Below are positions 23,389 to 31,975 of a DNA stretch of 64,000 nucleotides, piece after piece. Position 1 is the stretch's first letter, and each line of letters starts with the position of its first letter. The DNA is taken from positions 1-64,000 of the forward strand of contig DASQFI010000058.1 of the NCBI GenBank assembly GCA_035633215.1. The letters are read 5' to 3'. A program made the translations under genes and the position numbers. This stretch comes from DASQFI01 sp035633215. Its GTDB lineage: Bacteria > Acidobacteriota > Vicinamibacteria > Vicinamibacterales > SCN-69-37. The notes under the pieces were generated by a model. The model had not been told where the DNA came from. It made no database searches and saw nothing but the letters and a program-made list of their open reading frames with translations.

Positions 23389-24678
23389 ATGGTTCCCGAA
23401 ACTGACGAGCGAGCCGGCGAGCGAAGTGCGCCAGACCTGCCAGGAGCGGTCCACGACCGGCGTGTTAGGCCGCGAGGCGTACTGCCGCGTCACGTGCAGA
23501 TGTGGCTGATGGTCGCGATCGCGGTGGTGATTCTCGCGATCATCCTGTTTACCGGGCATCCGGAACCGTTGCCGAGACCTCAGGCAGGGGCTCGGCCCGC
23601 GCAGCCGTCGCTCGTGCCGCCAGAGCGGGTGAAGAGCTACGAGCAGGGACTGGCCGCCGAGGCAGCCCGTCAGCAGCAGGCCCTCGCGCAACAGGCCGGC
23701 GCCGCGCGCGCGGGCACACCCGCGAGCACCGGCGCGCCCGGTAGTTCCGATCCGCTCTCCGACGAACAGCGCCGCCGCGAGTATCAAAGCCTCTTTTCGG
23801 ACAGCGTCGCGCTCAGCCGGCGAGCGAGCGACCGACAGCCGTACGGAGAGCCGCGCCAGCAGGAACGCGCCGTGCCGCCCTCGCCCGCGTCCGCTGCCCC
23901 GGAACTCGCGATGCTTCAGCAGCTCCTGAACCAGAGACCGGCCCCGCCCGTTGCGCGACCGACGACGGCACCACCGACGCCCTCGATCGCGCCGCCCGCC
24001 GCAGACACGCCCACCGAGCGTGCCGGCGGCCGTGAAGAGACCGCCGCGCCCGTACCGCCGAAAGAGACTGGACCAATTCAGGCTGGCGGACCCATTCAGC
24101 GCTTGGTCGAAGGCACGGTGATCGAAACCGTGCTCTTGAATCGGCTCGATGGGACGTTTGCCGGGCCGGTTGAGTGTCTCGTGACGACGCCGGTGTATTC
24201 CCACGACCGTCAGTCGATCGTGATTCCTGCAGGAGCGCGAGTCCTCGGGTCCGCTTCGCCGGTGCAGACCTGGGGTGACTCGCGCCTGGCGGTCAGCTTT
24301 CATCGTTTGGTCATGCCAGATGGGCGCACCTACAGCCTCGACCGCTTCAAGGGTCTTGGCCAAGTCGGCGACGCCGGCCTCAAGGACAGCGTCAACCGCC
24401 ACTATCTGCAGGTCTTTGGAGCGTCGCTGGCCATTGGTGCGTTGTCTGGCCTTGCGCAGTACGGATCGCGCAACACCGTCGATTCCTACAGCTTCGGCGA
24501 CGCCTACCGGCAGGGCACAGGTTCTAGCTTGGCGTCATCAACGGGCCGAGTGCTCGATCGATATCTGAACGTCCTGCCGACGATCACGATCCGCGAGGGC
24601 TATCGAATCAAGGTGTATCTCACCAACGATCTCCAACTTCCGCCGTACTCGGCCGCGTCTCCAGGAGGTGCACGATGA
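23389..24678 (+). CDS. trbI: VirB10/TrbI-family T4SS core-complex protein
   Basis: 429 residues. A cytoplasmic N-terminus precedes one transmembrane helix (MWLMVAIAVVILAIILFTG), a long Pro/Ala/Gln-rich periplasmic linker, then the conserved VirB10 beta-barrel domain (GTVIETVLLNRLDGTFAGPV, IVIPAGARVLGSA, LPTITIREGYRIKVYLTNDL). It spans the periplasm and couples ATPase energy to the outer-membrane pore. GGAGG precedes ATG 23389. Confidence 0.9.
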   Translation: MVPETDERAGERSAPDLPGAVHDRRVRPRGVLPRHVQMWLMVAIAVVILAIILFTGHPEPLPRPQAGARPAQPSLVPPERVKSYEQGLAAEAARQQQALAQQAGAARAGTPASTGAPGSSDPLSDEQRRREYQSLFSDSVALSRRASDRQPYGEPRQQERAVPPSPASAAPELAMLQQLLNQRPAPPVARPTTAPPTPSIAPPAADTPTERAGGREETAAPVPPKETGPIQAGGPIQRLVEGTVIETVLLNRLDGTFAGPVECLVTTPVYSHDRQSIVIPAGARVLGSASPVQTWGDSRLAVSFHRLVMPDGRTYSLDRFKGLGQVGDAGLKDSVNRHYLQVFGASLAIGALSGLAQYGSRNTVDSYSFGDAYRQGTGSSLASSTGRVLDRYLNVLPTITIREGYRIKVYLTNDLQLPPYSAASPGGAR

Positions 24679-25463
24679 AGCGTCGTCTTTTTCGCCTGAC
24701 CGCGATCCTTCTGACGGTCGTCATGTTGTCGTCACCGTCGCCGGCACGCGCGCAGGCCTATGACTACCTGGTCTATGACGAATCGAACTGGTGGGAGGCC
24801 GTGGCGCAGGTATCTGCGCTGGTCCAACAGATCTTGCACATGATCCGGCAAGCGCGCCGGCTGCCGTTCGACATGGTGGCGCGCTACCACGGCCACTCGG
24901 TCGACTGGACCTTCCACGACCTGGAAGCTGGTCTCCTGTACGCCCAGCGGATTCTTGGCGCGCTGAATGACGGCGACCCGACCGGAGGAGCGTACCGCCA
25001 AATCGTCGATCCGCTGGACCTGCCGACGGACGTGCTGGGGCGCATGCCGCCCAGTCTGCAGAGACGCCTCACGAAGGCGTACGCAAGTATCGAGCTGGCC
25101 GACAGCGTGTCGGAGCTCGCCGTGGATCAGTTGGGTGCAATGCGCGTCGAGGGGCCACATAACCTGCAGGTGGCCAAGGACATGGAGAAGGACGCCGTCT
25201 CGAACAACGGCGACCTTCACACGCAAATAGCGGTCCTGAACAAAATCAACACCGCTGAAGTTCTGGGACTCCGCCTTCAGGACCACATGACGAAGGCTCT
25301 AATCAGCACCCTTGAGCAGCTGCTCGTCGCGAACCGACGCCAGCGCGACGCCGAAGCCGTTCTGCTGAACGCCACGATCTACCAGTGGCGCTACGGCCAG
25401 GGGTACGGCGATGACTTGTTCAGGAACACGGCCACCGACCTCGACGGCTGGCGACAGCGTTGA
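24675..25463 (+). CDS. trbJ: TrbJ/VirB5-like periplasmic T4SS protein
   Basis: 262 residues with a signal peptide ending SPARAQA. The mature part is nearly all helical with a DESNWWEAVAQVSALVQQIL start and repeated amphipathic helices, as in TrbJ/VirB5 minor pilus-tip proteins. The start overlaps the trbI stop as ATGA, with GGAGG upstream. Assignment rests on position, export signal and helical pattern. Confidence 0.75.
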   Translation: MKRRLFRLTAILLTVVMLSSPSPARAQAYDYLVYDESNWWEAVAQVSALVQQILHMIRQARRLPFDMVARYHGHSVDWTFHDLEAGLLYAQRILGALNDGDPTGGAYRQIVDPLDLPTDVLGRMPPSLQRRLTKAYASIELADSVSELAVDQLGAMRVEGPHNLQVAKDMEKDAVSNNGDLHTQIAVLNKINTAEVLGLRLQDHMTKALISTLEQLLVANRRQRDAEAVLLNATIYQWRYGQGYGDDLFRNTATDLDGWRQR

Positions 25464-25482
25464 CCCGCGGCAGGAGTGAACC

Positions 25483-26313
25483 ATGCCCACCGGCTACGAT
25501 CCCATCGGTACCGTGCAGCAAGCGATCAACACCCTGCTCGACACGCAGGAGCCTCAGTTCATCGGTATCGGCAATCGCTTGTTCCTCTCGTTCGCGGTGA
25601 TTCTCCTCGCGTGGCACGGCATCAAGATGATGCTCGCCTGGCGTCAGTCGGGTGAGCACATGTTCAGCTTTGCCAAGCTGCTGCTGGTGATCTCGTTCGG
25701 CTACGCAATGATTGCGTTCTACGAGGCACCCATTCCGGGCATCGGCAGTTCGTTTTCCAACCTCATCACAGACCAGACGGCTTACCTCGCGAGCATCATC
25801 AGCGCTCGCTCGGTCCAGAACGCCCAGGAAAGCCTGAACACGCTCTGGAACGCTCTCGAGCAGCCGGATGCGTGGTCCATCATCGCCAACTTGCTCTACT
25901 GGCTCATGCTCATCGTGATCGGCCTGGCGCAGTTCGCGGTGTTGTTCGTCGTGTCATTCGGGATGATTGCGAGCGCGATCTGTGCCTTGGTTGGGCCGCT
26001 TTTCGTGCCGTTCTTCATCGTGCCGACGCTTGAATGGCTGTTCTGGGGCTGGCTGAAGGCGTTCGTCCAGTACTCCTTCATTCCGGTCATTGCGAACGCC
26101 TTCATCTTCGTGTTCGAGCGGTTCCTGAGCCGTTTTGTGCAGACGCTGCCGCCGGGTCTCCGGCTCGAAGAACAACTGCTGTACTCGGTACACGCCGTAA
26201 TGATATTGGTGACATTCACAGTCGGAGTGTTGCTCGTGCCCTCGCTGACCAGCTCGATCTTCTCGGGCCACTCTGGCGAATCTGTACTGCCGTCTCAGGT
26301 CAAGAGCATCTGA
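25483..26313 (+). CDS. trbL: VirB6/TrbL-family polytopic T4SS membrane protein
   Basis: 276 residues with about six hydrophobic segments, including LFLSFAVILLAWHGIKMML, LLYWLMLIVIGLAQFAVLFV and MILVTFTVGVLLVPSLTSSI, and a conserved-looking central loop with GPLFVPFFIVPTLEWLFWGW. VirB6 proteins form part of the inner-membrane channel. AGGAG lies eight bases before ATG 25483. Confidence 0.83.
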   Translation: MPTGYDPIGTVQQAINTLLDTQEPQFIGIGNRLFLSFAVILLAWHGIKMMLAWRQSGEHMFSFAKLLLVISFGYAMIAFYEAPIPGIGSSFSNLITDQTAYLASIISARSVQNAQESLNTLWNALEQPDAWSIIANLLYWLMLIVIGLAQFAVLFVVSFGMIASAICALVGPLFVPFFIVPTLEWLFWGWLKAFVQYSFIPVIANAFIFVFERFLSRFVQTLPPGLRLEEQLLYSVHAVMILVTFTVGVLLVPSLTSSIFSGHSGESVLPSQVKSI

Positions 26314-26327
26314 AGGGAACGGTCGAC

Positions 26328-26465
26328 ATGGGGATCTTTAGGAGTCATCGCGAGGCGGCCAAGGCCACGAACCGCGTCATTGGCCGCTTCTTCCTGGTGA
26401 TGGCCATCTGGATGGTGGTGTTTGCCGCCGCTGTGGCCGGCCACTACCTGTTCGGCTGGTGGTGA
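26328..26465 (+). CDS. Tiny single-pass membrane protein in the T4SS operon
   Basis: 45 residues, MGIFRSHREAAKATNRVIGR followed by one transmembrane helix FFLVMAIWMVVFAAAVAGHY. It sits between virB6 and virB8 with 14-bp and 13-bp gaps, so it is very likely translated with them. It has no lipobox, so it is not a classic VirB7; an accessory role in the inner-membrane complex is inferred from position. Confidence 0.6.
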   Translation: MGIFRSHREAAKATNRVIGRFFLVMAIWMVVFAAAVAGHYLFGWW

Positions 26466-26478
26466 GAGGGAGACGACG

Positions 26479-27171
26479 ATGGACACGAGCGTGCCGCGCT
26501 ACGAACCGGCTCCGATCGAGGATGCGAAGCGGCAGTACGTCGAGCTCTTCGGCTCGGCGCTGGTGATGAACACGTACCTCAAGATCGCTCTGCTGTGCGT
26601 GTCGCTCGTCGCTGCCGGACTCCTCGTGCTGAACTTCCGGACGCAGGCGAAGTTCGCCAATCTGAAGCCGCTGGTCATCCGAATTGACGACGTCGGCCGC
26701 GCGCAGGCGCTGCAGTACGACACCCTCACGTATCAGCCGCAGGGGCAGGCTCCCGAACTCAAGTACTTCCTGACACAGTTCGTCACGAGGCATTTCGCCC
26801 GCATGCGGGCGACTGTCCAGGACCGCTTCACCGAGTCGCTCTACTTTCTCGACGCGGCCCTGGCGGACGCAACGATCGCGCAAAACCAACGCGCCCAGAC
26901 GATTGAGAGCTTCATCGCCGGGCATGGGGACGAGGTCGAAATTCAGGTCAAGAACGTCACGCTGGACGAGCTGAAGGCGTCGCCCTACAAGGCCACCGTG
27001 GACTTCGAGAAGCTGTACTACGGTCAAGGCGGCCGGCAGGAGAAGAAGCGCGAGACCTTCGTGGCGCAGATCACGTTCGTGCTCCGCGATCAGATTCCCA
27101 ACGCGATGGTGCTGGTCAACCCGCTTGGGCTGACGATCACGTACTTCCGCGTAGACCAGGCGTTCCAGTGA
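26479..27171 (+). CDS. trbF: VirB8/TrbF-family T4SS protein
   Basis: 230 residues from ATG 26479, with GAGGGAGA upstream. Short cytoplasmic N-terminus YVELFGSALVMNTYLKIALL, one transmembrane helix, and a periplasmic NTF2-like domain (QALQYDTLTYQPQGQAPELK through NAMVLVNPLGLTITYFRVDQ). Typical VirB8 length and order; it nucleates the inner-membrane complex. Confidence 0.88.
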   Translation: MDTSVPRYEPAPIEDAKRQYVELFGSALVMNTYLKIALLCVSLVAAGLLVLNFRTQAKFANLKPLVIRIDDVGRAQALQYDTLTYQPQGQAPELKYFLTQFVTRHFARMRATVQDRFTESLYFLDAALADATIAQNQRAQTIESFIAGHGDEVEIQVKNVTLDELKASPYKATVDFEKLYYGQGGRQEKKRETFVAQITFVLRDQIPNAMVLVNPLGLTITYFRVDQAFQ

Positions 27172-27464
27172 TTGCCAACAGCGCGTTCCTCGCGGCCATG
27201 GTCGTCCTGCTCGGACTGTTCTTTGTGATGGGCGAGATCGACTTCCTCGCGCCCCACAAGCATCTCATTCTGCCGTGGTACCTCTGGTCGATCGTCGGTG
27301 GCGTCGTGGTCGTGTATCTCAATCTCTTTGCCTGTTTCTACCTGGTCGGCCGCGCGCTCTTCCTCAAGGACACCGGCCGCAAGCTGGCGCACGTCGAACG
27401 GCAGCTCAACACCAATGACACCATCGTTCGCGACCTCTCCGACCGACTGGCAGGGGAGGAATGA
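27168..27464 (+). CDS. Small two-helix membrane protein of the transfer operon
   Basis: 98 residues from GTG 27168, overlapping the virB8 stop as GTGA. Two transmembrane segments (AFLAAMVVLLGLFFVMGEI and LWSIVGGVVVVYLNLFACFY), then an amphipathic helix HVERQLNTNDTIVRDLSDRL. Not recognised; the operon position suggests a T4SS accessory subunit. Confidence 0.6.
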   Translation: MIANSAFLAAMVVLLGLFFVMGEIDFLAPHKHLILPWYLWSIVGGVVVVYLNLFACFYLVGRALFLKDTGRKLAHVERQLNTNDTIVRDLSDRLAGEE

Positions 27465-27468
27465 CGCC

Positions 27469-28362
27469 ATGTCACGGAGCGCGCGCGATGACGGCCGCGC
27501 CGATGCGCAACGTCCAACTGCTGATCGCCAGAGCGACCACCAGCGTCAAGACCGGTCTATTGACGTGCCGGCGGATGGCCTTGCGCTCCCGCGAGGCGAC
27601 CGCCGGGAGGCGGTCGAGTGTCGCGAGCGCGTCTACCAACTGCGTGGGTCCGAGAGCGGGCTCCTCACCACGGTCGGCGCGTTTCGCGTGGTGCCGGCGG
27701 CTGATCTCGCGGACGGCCGATCGACGCCAGAGGCCTTCAAGGAAGACCTGCGGAGTCTCTCCAATCAGGGCCTGATCGAACGCCGGACCATCACGATCAA
27801 CCAGCAGGCCATGCGCGTGGTCGTGTTGACGCGAGATGGGAAGGCGCTCCTCGAGAACCAGCGCGAAGCCCCAGTCGATCGGCCGCAGCGGTTTCACGCC
27901 GGCCTCGTCAAGCCGCGTGAACTGGCGCACGACGCCCAAATGTATCGCCTCTATCAGGCTGCGGCGTCTCGCATCGAAGACAACGGCGGCCGGATCACGC
28001 GCATCGTCCTGGACTACGAACTCAAGCGCGACTATCAGACCTTTCTGAATCGGCGAGACCGCCCAGAGGATGCCGACAGGCATGAGGACATGGCCGCGTT
28101 TGCCGCAGCTCGGCACCTTCCGATCATCGACGGACATCTGGAATTGCCAGACCTTCGGCTCGAGTACGAGACCGCGGATGGGCGCCTCGAAGAGCGGGAC
28201 CTCGAATTGGTGACAGAGCATTACTCGCGTGGGCAGCTGGCAGGAAAGGCACGTGCCGGCTTTGCCCTCTATCGCGCCTCTGGCGCCGGGCGCCTTCGGG
28301 GCGGCGCGGCCCACACCGGTGGGACGCCCATCGATCCACACCATCTGGAGTGGCTGTCGTGA
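27469..28362 (+). CDS. Winged-helix protein resembling the replication-relaxation family
   Basis: 297 residues from ATG 27469, with GGGGAGGA upstream. After a hydrophilic N-terminus comes a winged-helix region (LLTTVGAFRVVPAADL, DLRSLSNQGLIERRTITINQ, RVVVLTRDGKALLENQ). The C-terminal half has strands LPIIDGHLELPDLRLEYET then RDLELVTEHY, reminiscent of the degenerate nuclease-like fold of Replic_Relax proteins. In this element it sits where mobilisation genes are expected. DNA processing at the transfer origin is an inference. Confidence 0.55.
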   Translation: MSRSARDDGRADAQRPTADRQSDHQRQDRSIDVPADGLALPRGDRREAVECRERVYQLRGSESGLLTTVGAFRVVPAADLADGRSTPEAFKEDLRSLSNQGLIERRTITINQQAMRVVVLTRDGKALLENQREAPVDRPQRFHAGLVKPRELAHDAQMYRLYQAAASRIEDNGGRITRIVLDYELKRDYQTFLNRRDRPEDADRHEDMAAFAAARHLPIIDGHLELPDLRLEYETADGRLEERDLELVTEHYSRGQLAGKARAGFALYRASGAGRLRGGAAHTGGTPIDPHHLEWLS

Positions 28363-29357
28363 CGTTCGATGAGCGTCTGCGCGCCCTGGAATCGCTGAGG
28401 CTGACGCCCCGACAAACGCGGTTTGTGGCGACCGTCGCCCTGCACAGTGGCTACTGTCTCCGACGCCAATACATGGCATTTGCCGGGCTGCAATACGGCA
28501 AGGTTGTGCGCGAGTTTCTGGACGGCCTGGTCGCGCGCCGGCTGGCCGTCCGCATCGCATATCGGACCGACCGCGGGTTCCTCTACCACATGCACGCGCG
28601 ATCGATCTATCGGGCGCTGCAACAGGACGACAACCGGAATCGCCGCACCACGAGTCCGGCATTGATTGGCCGCAAGCTCATGATGCTCGACTTCGTCATC
28701 GGCGAGCCGGATGCCGAATGGTATGCCACCGAAACCGACAAGGTGGAGCTGTTCACGACTCGGTTTGGCATTTCGGTCAGCGACCTCCCGCAGGTCACCT
28801 ACGCCCCGTACGACCAGCGGATGGCGCCGACCACCCGATACTTCACTCACAAGCTCCCGATCTTCCTGAAGGGCGAGCCGCCCACGGTGCACTTCGCGGC
28901 GCTCGCCCTCGAGCCCGCGACTGTGTCGTTCGAGCGGTTTCTCGCCGATCACGCAAGGCTCCTGCACCGGCTGTCTGCGTGGGCCATCGTGCTCGTCGGA
29001 CCACGCGGCGGAGAGAGCGTCGCGGCCTGCCGTGCGGTCTTTGCACGCTACCTCAACGACGTGTCGTCGTCGCCGGTGCTCGACCTCCACGCTGCCGCTC
29101 GGTACTTTGCCCTGCGCCGATCTGTCGAGCGCAACGACCTGGCGGCGCTCTCGGTCGCGGACCTCAATTACGCCCGCGAGGCGCGACAGCGCTTCACTGG
29201 CCCGGCCTCGGAAGCGATCTATGCGCGGTGGTTGGTGAACGGCGACGCTGCGCTTGAGCTGGAGAAGAACCCGAGTCAGCGGACTTCAGGTTCCCTTGTT
29301 CATCACGAGCTTCCGTTCCGGTATGAGCAGTTCGGTGACCTTCCGGGGGTGTGCTGA
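28359..29357 (+). CDS. Second winged-helix, replication-relaxation-like protein
   Basis: About 332 residues. GTG 28359 overlaps the previous stop as GTGA and has GGAG eight bases upstream; GTG 28350 is also in frame. The N-terminus reads LTPRQTRFVATVALHSGYCL, then a winged helix (YGKVVREFLDGLVARRLAVR). Later segments include MLDFVIGEPDAEWYATETDK and YFTHKLPIFLKG. It parallels the preceding protein and is probably its partner in conjugative DNA processing. No HUH or relaxase His triad was seen in either. Confidence 0.5.
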   Translation: MTFDERLRALESLRLTPRQTRFVATVALHSGYCLRRQYMAFAGLQYGKVVREFLDGLVARRLAVRIAYRTDRGFLYHMHARSIYRALQQDDNRNRRTTSPALIGRKLMMLDFVIGEPDAEWYATETDKVELFTTRFGISVSDLPQVTYAPYDQRMAPTTRYFTHKLPIFLKGEPPTVHFAALALEPATVSFERFLADHARLLHRLSAWAIVLVGPRGGESVAACRAVFARYLNDVSSSPVLDLHAAARYFALRRSVERNDLAALSVADLNYAREARQRFTGPASEAIYARWLVNGDAALELEKNPSQRTSGSLVHHELPFRYEQFGDLPGVC

Positions 29358-29704
29358 TGGGCCGACACCTCACCACCACGGTGGCTCCCTTGTCGGCCCC
29401 GGTGTCGGCTACGGTGTCGGCCTCTGGACAAACGAATTCACGCACAAAAGTTCGCCGGACAGACCAAGCCTGGGTCGCGGGCTGGGTTGCGGCCTGGGGT
29501 GCGAGCGAAGGGGGAGCGACCCCCCGGTGTTCGCCGGTCCTTGACCCAGCCGCCACGGCGGCTGGCCCGGCCCGGAGGGTCGCTCCCCCTTCGCTCGCAC
29601 TCGCGTTTCGACGAGGCCGTCACGTCTTCGTCGTTCGCATCCCAAGCCGCGCCGAGGCCAGCCGTGGCGGCTCCCGCGTCTTGCATCCGTGAAAGGAGTT
29701 CCCG
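29358..29704. other. Gap between mobilisation genes and coupling protein, with a large cruciform
   Basis: No supportable gene. The segment contains the 24-bp perfect inverted repeat described at 29499-29600. A strong ribosome site (AAAGGAGTT) for the next gene lies at its right end. Confidence 0.5.
29499..29600. repeat. Perfect 24-bp inverted repeat forming a large hairpin
   Basis: Left arm 29499-29522 begins GTGCGAGCGAAGGGGG; right arm 29577-29600 is its exact reverse complement. The 54-bp loop holds a second small hairpin, CAGCCGCC/GGCGGCTG. The arm contains the CGAGCGAAG..GGAGCGACC pattern seen in the extragenic palindromes near 6571 and 33042. It could be a terminator, a mobile palindromic repeat or a transfer-origin structure. 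Confidence 0.75.
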
Positions 29705-29974
29705 ATGCCGCTGATCAAACCGCGCACCAATCGCGTCCGGACCGTGCGTCACATCTGTCGTCTGCAAGAGCCAAATCGCGACGCGCTCGTGCTCTATGCG
29801 CGCTTCATCGGCGACACGGCCGACTACGTGCTCAATCAACTGATCGACACGACGATCGCCAAGGATCGTGACTTCGTCACGTGGCGAGCCGCAGAACCGG
29901 CCATGGCGTTGACGAAGCCTGTCGGCGACGAGCCCGTGAGCAAGACGCCAGTCCGATCTGACGACGTCCGCTGA
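29705..29974 (+). CDS. Small hypothetical protein of the transfer region
   Basis: 89 residues from ATG 29705, preceded by AAAGGAGTTCCCG, an excellent ribosome site. RTVRHICRLQEPNRDALVLY then ARFIGDTADYVLNQLIDTTI suggests a short helical, possibly ribbon-helix-helix-like protein; the tail is hydrophilic. Ten bases before the coupling protein gene, so it is likely co-translated. Could be an oriT-binding or coupling accessory factor. Confidence 0.6.
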   Translation: MPLIKPRTNRVRTVRHICRLQEPNRDALVLYARFIGDTADYVLNQLIDTTIAKDRDFVTWRAAEPAMALTKPVGDEPVSKTPVRSDDVR

Positions 29975-29983
29975 GAAGTTACG

Positions 29984-31975
29984 ATGCGCGCGCTCGTCGA
30001 ACACCGGTTCGTGCTCAGCCTGGCGCTCGCCGCCGTCACGGGCGTGGCCGGTCTGCATCAATGGCCATTTCCGGAGGACAACGTGTTCCTCCAGATGATC
30101 CAGGCCGAACGCCCCGGCTTGTACGCGGGATTCTTGTACACGTACGCGACGCTGTGGTTCAGCACGCCGTTCTTCGGCTGCAGCATCGGCTTCTCACTGC
30201 TCTACATCTTCGTTGCGCGATGGGATCGGCCGGCGGCCCTGGAGCCACTTCCGGCTTATCCGAAGCCGGAGCACCGGCGGGACCTCTTCTTGGTGCTTGG
30301 CGAACAACACTACCGGACGTCCGCACGGCGTGCCGCCGTGCCACGTTGGCTGGTCATTCCGGAGCGGGGGCTCTACACGGGGATCGCCATCGTCGGCGCC
30401 ATCGGCACGGGCAAGACGACGGCGTGCATGTATCCGTACGTCGAGCAACTGCTCGCATATCGCGCCAACGAACCGACGCGCAAGGTCGCGGGCTTGGTGT
30501 TGGAAGTGAAAGGCGACTTCTGCAAACGGGTACGCGACATCCTCGCGTCCCACGACCGCGCTGGCGACTATGTCGAGGTCAGTCTCGAGTCAGCGTACCG
30601 CTACAATCCGCTGCACAACGATCTCGATGCTTACGCGCTCGCCTACGGCATCGCCACATTGATGACCAACCTGTTTGGCCGCGGCAAGGAACCGTTCTGG
30701 CAGCAGGCCAGCACGAACCTCGTCAAGTTCGTGATTCTCCTGCACAAGACGCTCGACGACTACGTCACGCTCTTCCAGGTCTACGAGCACGTCATCAACC
30801 CGGACAAGCTGCGGGCTGTGATCGCAGAAGGGGAGCGCCGCTTTGCCGCGCGCAACCGGCGTCTCTCGATTGACAAGCGCGAGCATCTGTTTTCCGCCGA
30901 ACTGACGCCCTGGTTGTGGTACCCGCACGAGAACGGCCGCGAGACATGGACGTACTGGTCGAAGGACGTCGAAGACTATCTCAATGGTGCCGGCATCGGC
31001 TGCCGCATCGATGAAGCCCCGGCGACGGCCCGCGAAGCCGACAAGCAGGCGCAGTTCGAAGCCGTGAAGCGGTGGTTCGAAGACGACTGGATGCGCATCG
31101 AGCCGAAGCTCCGGACGTCCATCGTCGAAGGCATCAGCGTCTTCCTGTCGCTGTTCGACGACAACCCCAAGGTGAAGTACACCTTCTGCCCGCCGAAGGC
31201 CACGTACGATCCCGCACAGAATCCCAACGCCATCCACGGCGTGCCGCTCCCGCCGCTCGCGGATCTGATCGAGCAGGGCAAGGTGGTGGCGCTCAACTTC
31301 CCGGTCGCCATGAATCCCGGCTTGGCTCGCGCGCTCGGCACGATGCTCAAGCAGGACTTTCAGCGCGCCGTCCTGAATCGGATCCAGAAGATCAACGCGG
31401 ACCCGTCACGGTCGTGGCGGTCGGTCGCCTTCGTGTGTGACGAGTACCAGGCCTTCGCGACGACCGGCGAGAACGAGCCGTCGGGCGACGAGAAGTTCTT
31501 CTCCCTGGCACGTCAGGCGCGCTGCGTGCCCATCGTCGCGACCCAGAGCATCAGCTCGCTGCGGTCCACGCTCTCGGGCGAATCCTGGCGCACACTTCTG
31601 CAGGGCCTGCGCACGAAAATCTTCCTCGCGCTGTCCGATGACTTCAGCGCGAAGATGGCCGCCGACTTGTGCGGTCGAGCGGAGCGCCTCAAGCCGGGCT
31701 ATACCCTGACCGAGGCCGGGCAGGATGCCCGCATCAGCCTGCTGACGGGCCGTCCGGGAGCGCACCGCACGACCGTCAGCGCGACGAAGACGTACAGCCT
31801 CTTGCGCGAGTACGTGTTCGAGCCGAAGGTCTTTGCGGAGCTGCAGAATGGGCAGGCCATCGTATTGCCGTACGACGGCCTCAATCCTCAGCCTCCAACG
31901 TACTGCTATCTCAAGCCGCACTACCTGGACGTGCAAACCAGCTATTTCGATCACGTCGCTGCGGGAGTCCTCTGA
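29984..31975 (+). CDS. traG: VirD4/TraG-family type IV coupling protein
   Basis: 663 residues with two N-terminal transmembrane segments (FVLSLALAAVTGVAGLH and TPFFGCSIGFSLLYIFVARW), Walker A GAIGTGKTTACMYPY, LVLEVKGDFCKRV, Walker B WRSVAFVCDEYQAFATTGEN and ATQSISSLRS. It links the DNA substrate to the secretion channel. The stop overlaps the virB11 start by one base. The C-terminal part after residue 500 matches the TraD/TraG C-lobe. Confidence 0.9.
   Translation: MRALVEHRFVLSLALAAVTGVAGLHQWPFPEDNVFLQMIQAERPGLYAGFLYTYATLWFSTPFFGCSIGFSLLYIFVARWDRPAALEPLPAYPKPEHRRDLFLVLGEQHYRTSARRAAVPRWLVIPERGLYTGIAIVGAIGTGKTTACMYPYVEQLLAYRANEPTRKVAGLVLEVKGDFCKRVRDILASHDRAGDYVEVSLESAYRYNPLHNDLDAYALAYGIATLMTNLFGRGKEPFWQQASTNLVKFVILLHKTLDDYVTLFQVYEHVINPDKLRAVIAEGERRFAARNRRLSIDKREHLFSAELTPWLWYPHENGRETWTYWSKDVEDYLNGAGIGCRIDEAPATAREADKQAQFEAVKRWFEDDWMRIEPKLRTSIVEGISVFLSLFDDNPKVKYTFCPPKATYDPAQNPNAIHGVPLPPLADLIEQGKVVALNFPVAMNPGLARALGTMLKQDFQRAVLNRIQKINADPSRSWRSVAFVCDEYQAFATTGENEPSGDEKFFSLARQARCVPIVATQSISSLRSTLSGESWRTLLQGLRTKIFLALSDDFSAKMAADLCGRAERLKPGYTLTEAGQDARISLLTGRPGAHRTTVSATKTYSLLREYVFEPKVFAELQNGQAIVLPYDGLNPQPPTYCYLKPHYLDVQTSYFDHVAAGVL

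Noticed and set aside
29254..29544. Open frame across the cruciform
   Set aside because: It overlaps the end of the previous gene in another frame and is made largely of repeat sequence.
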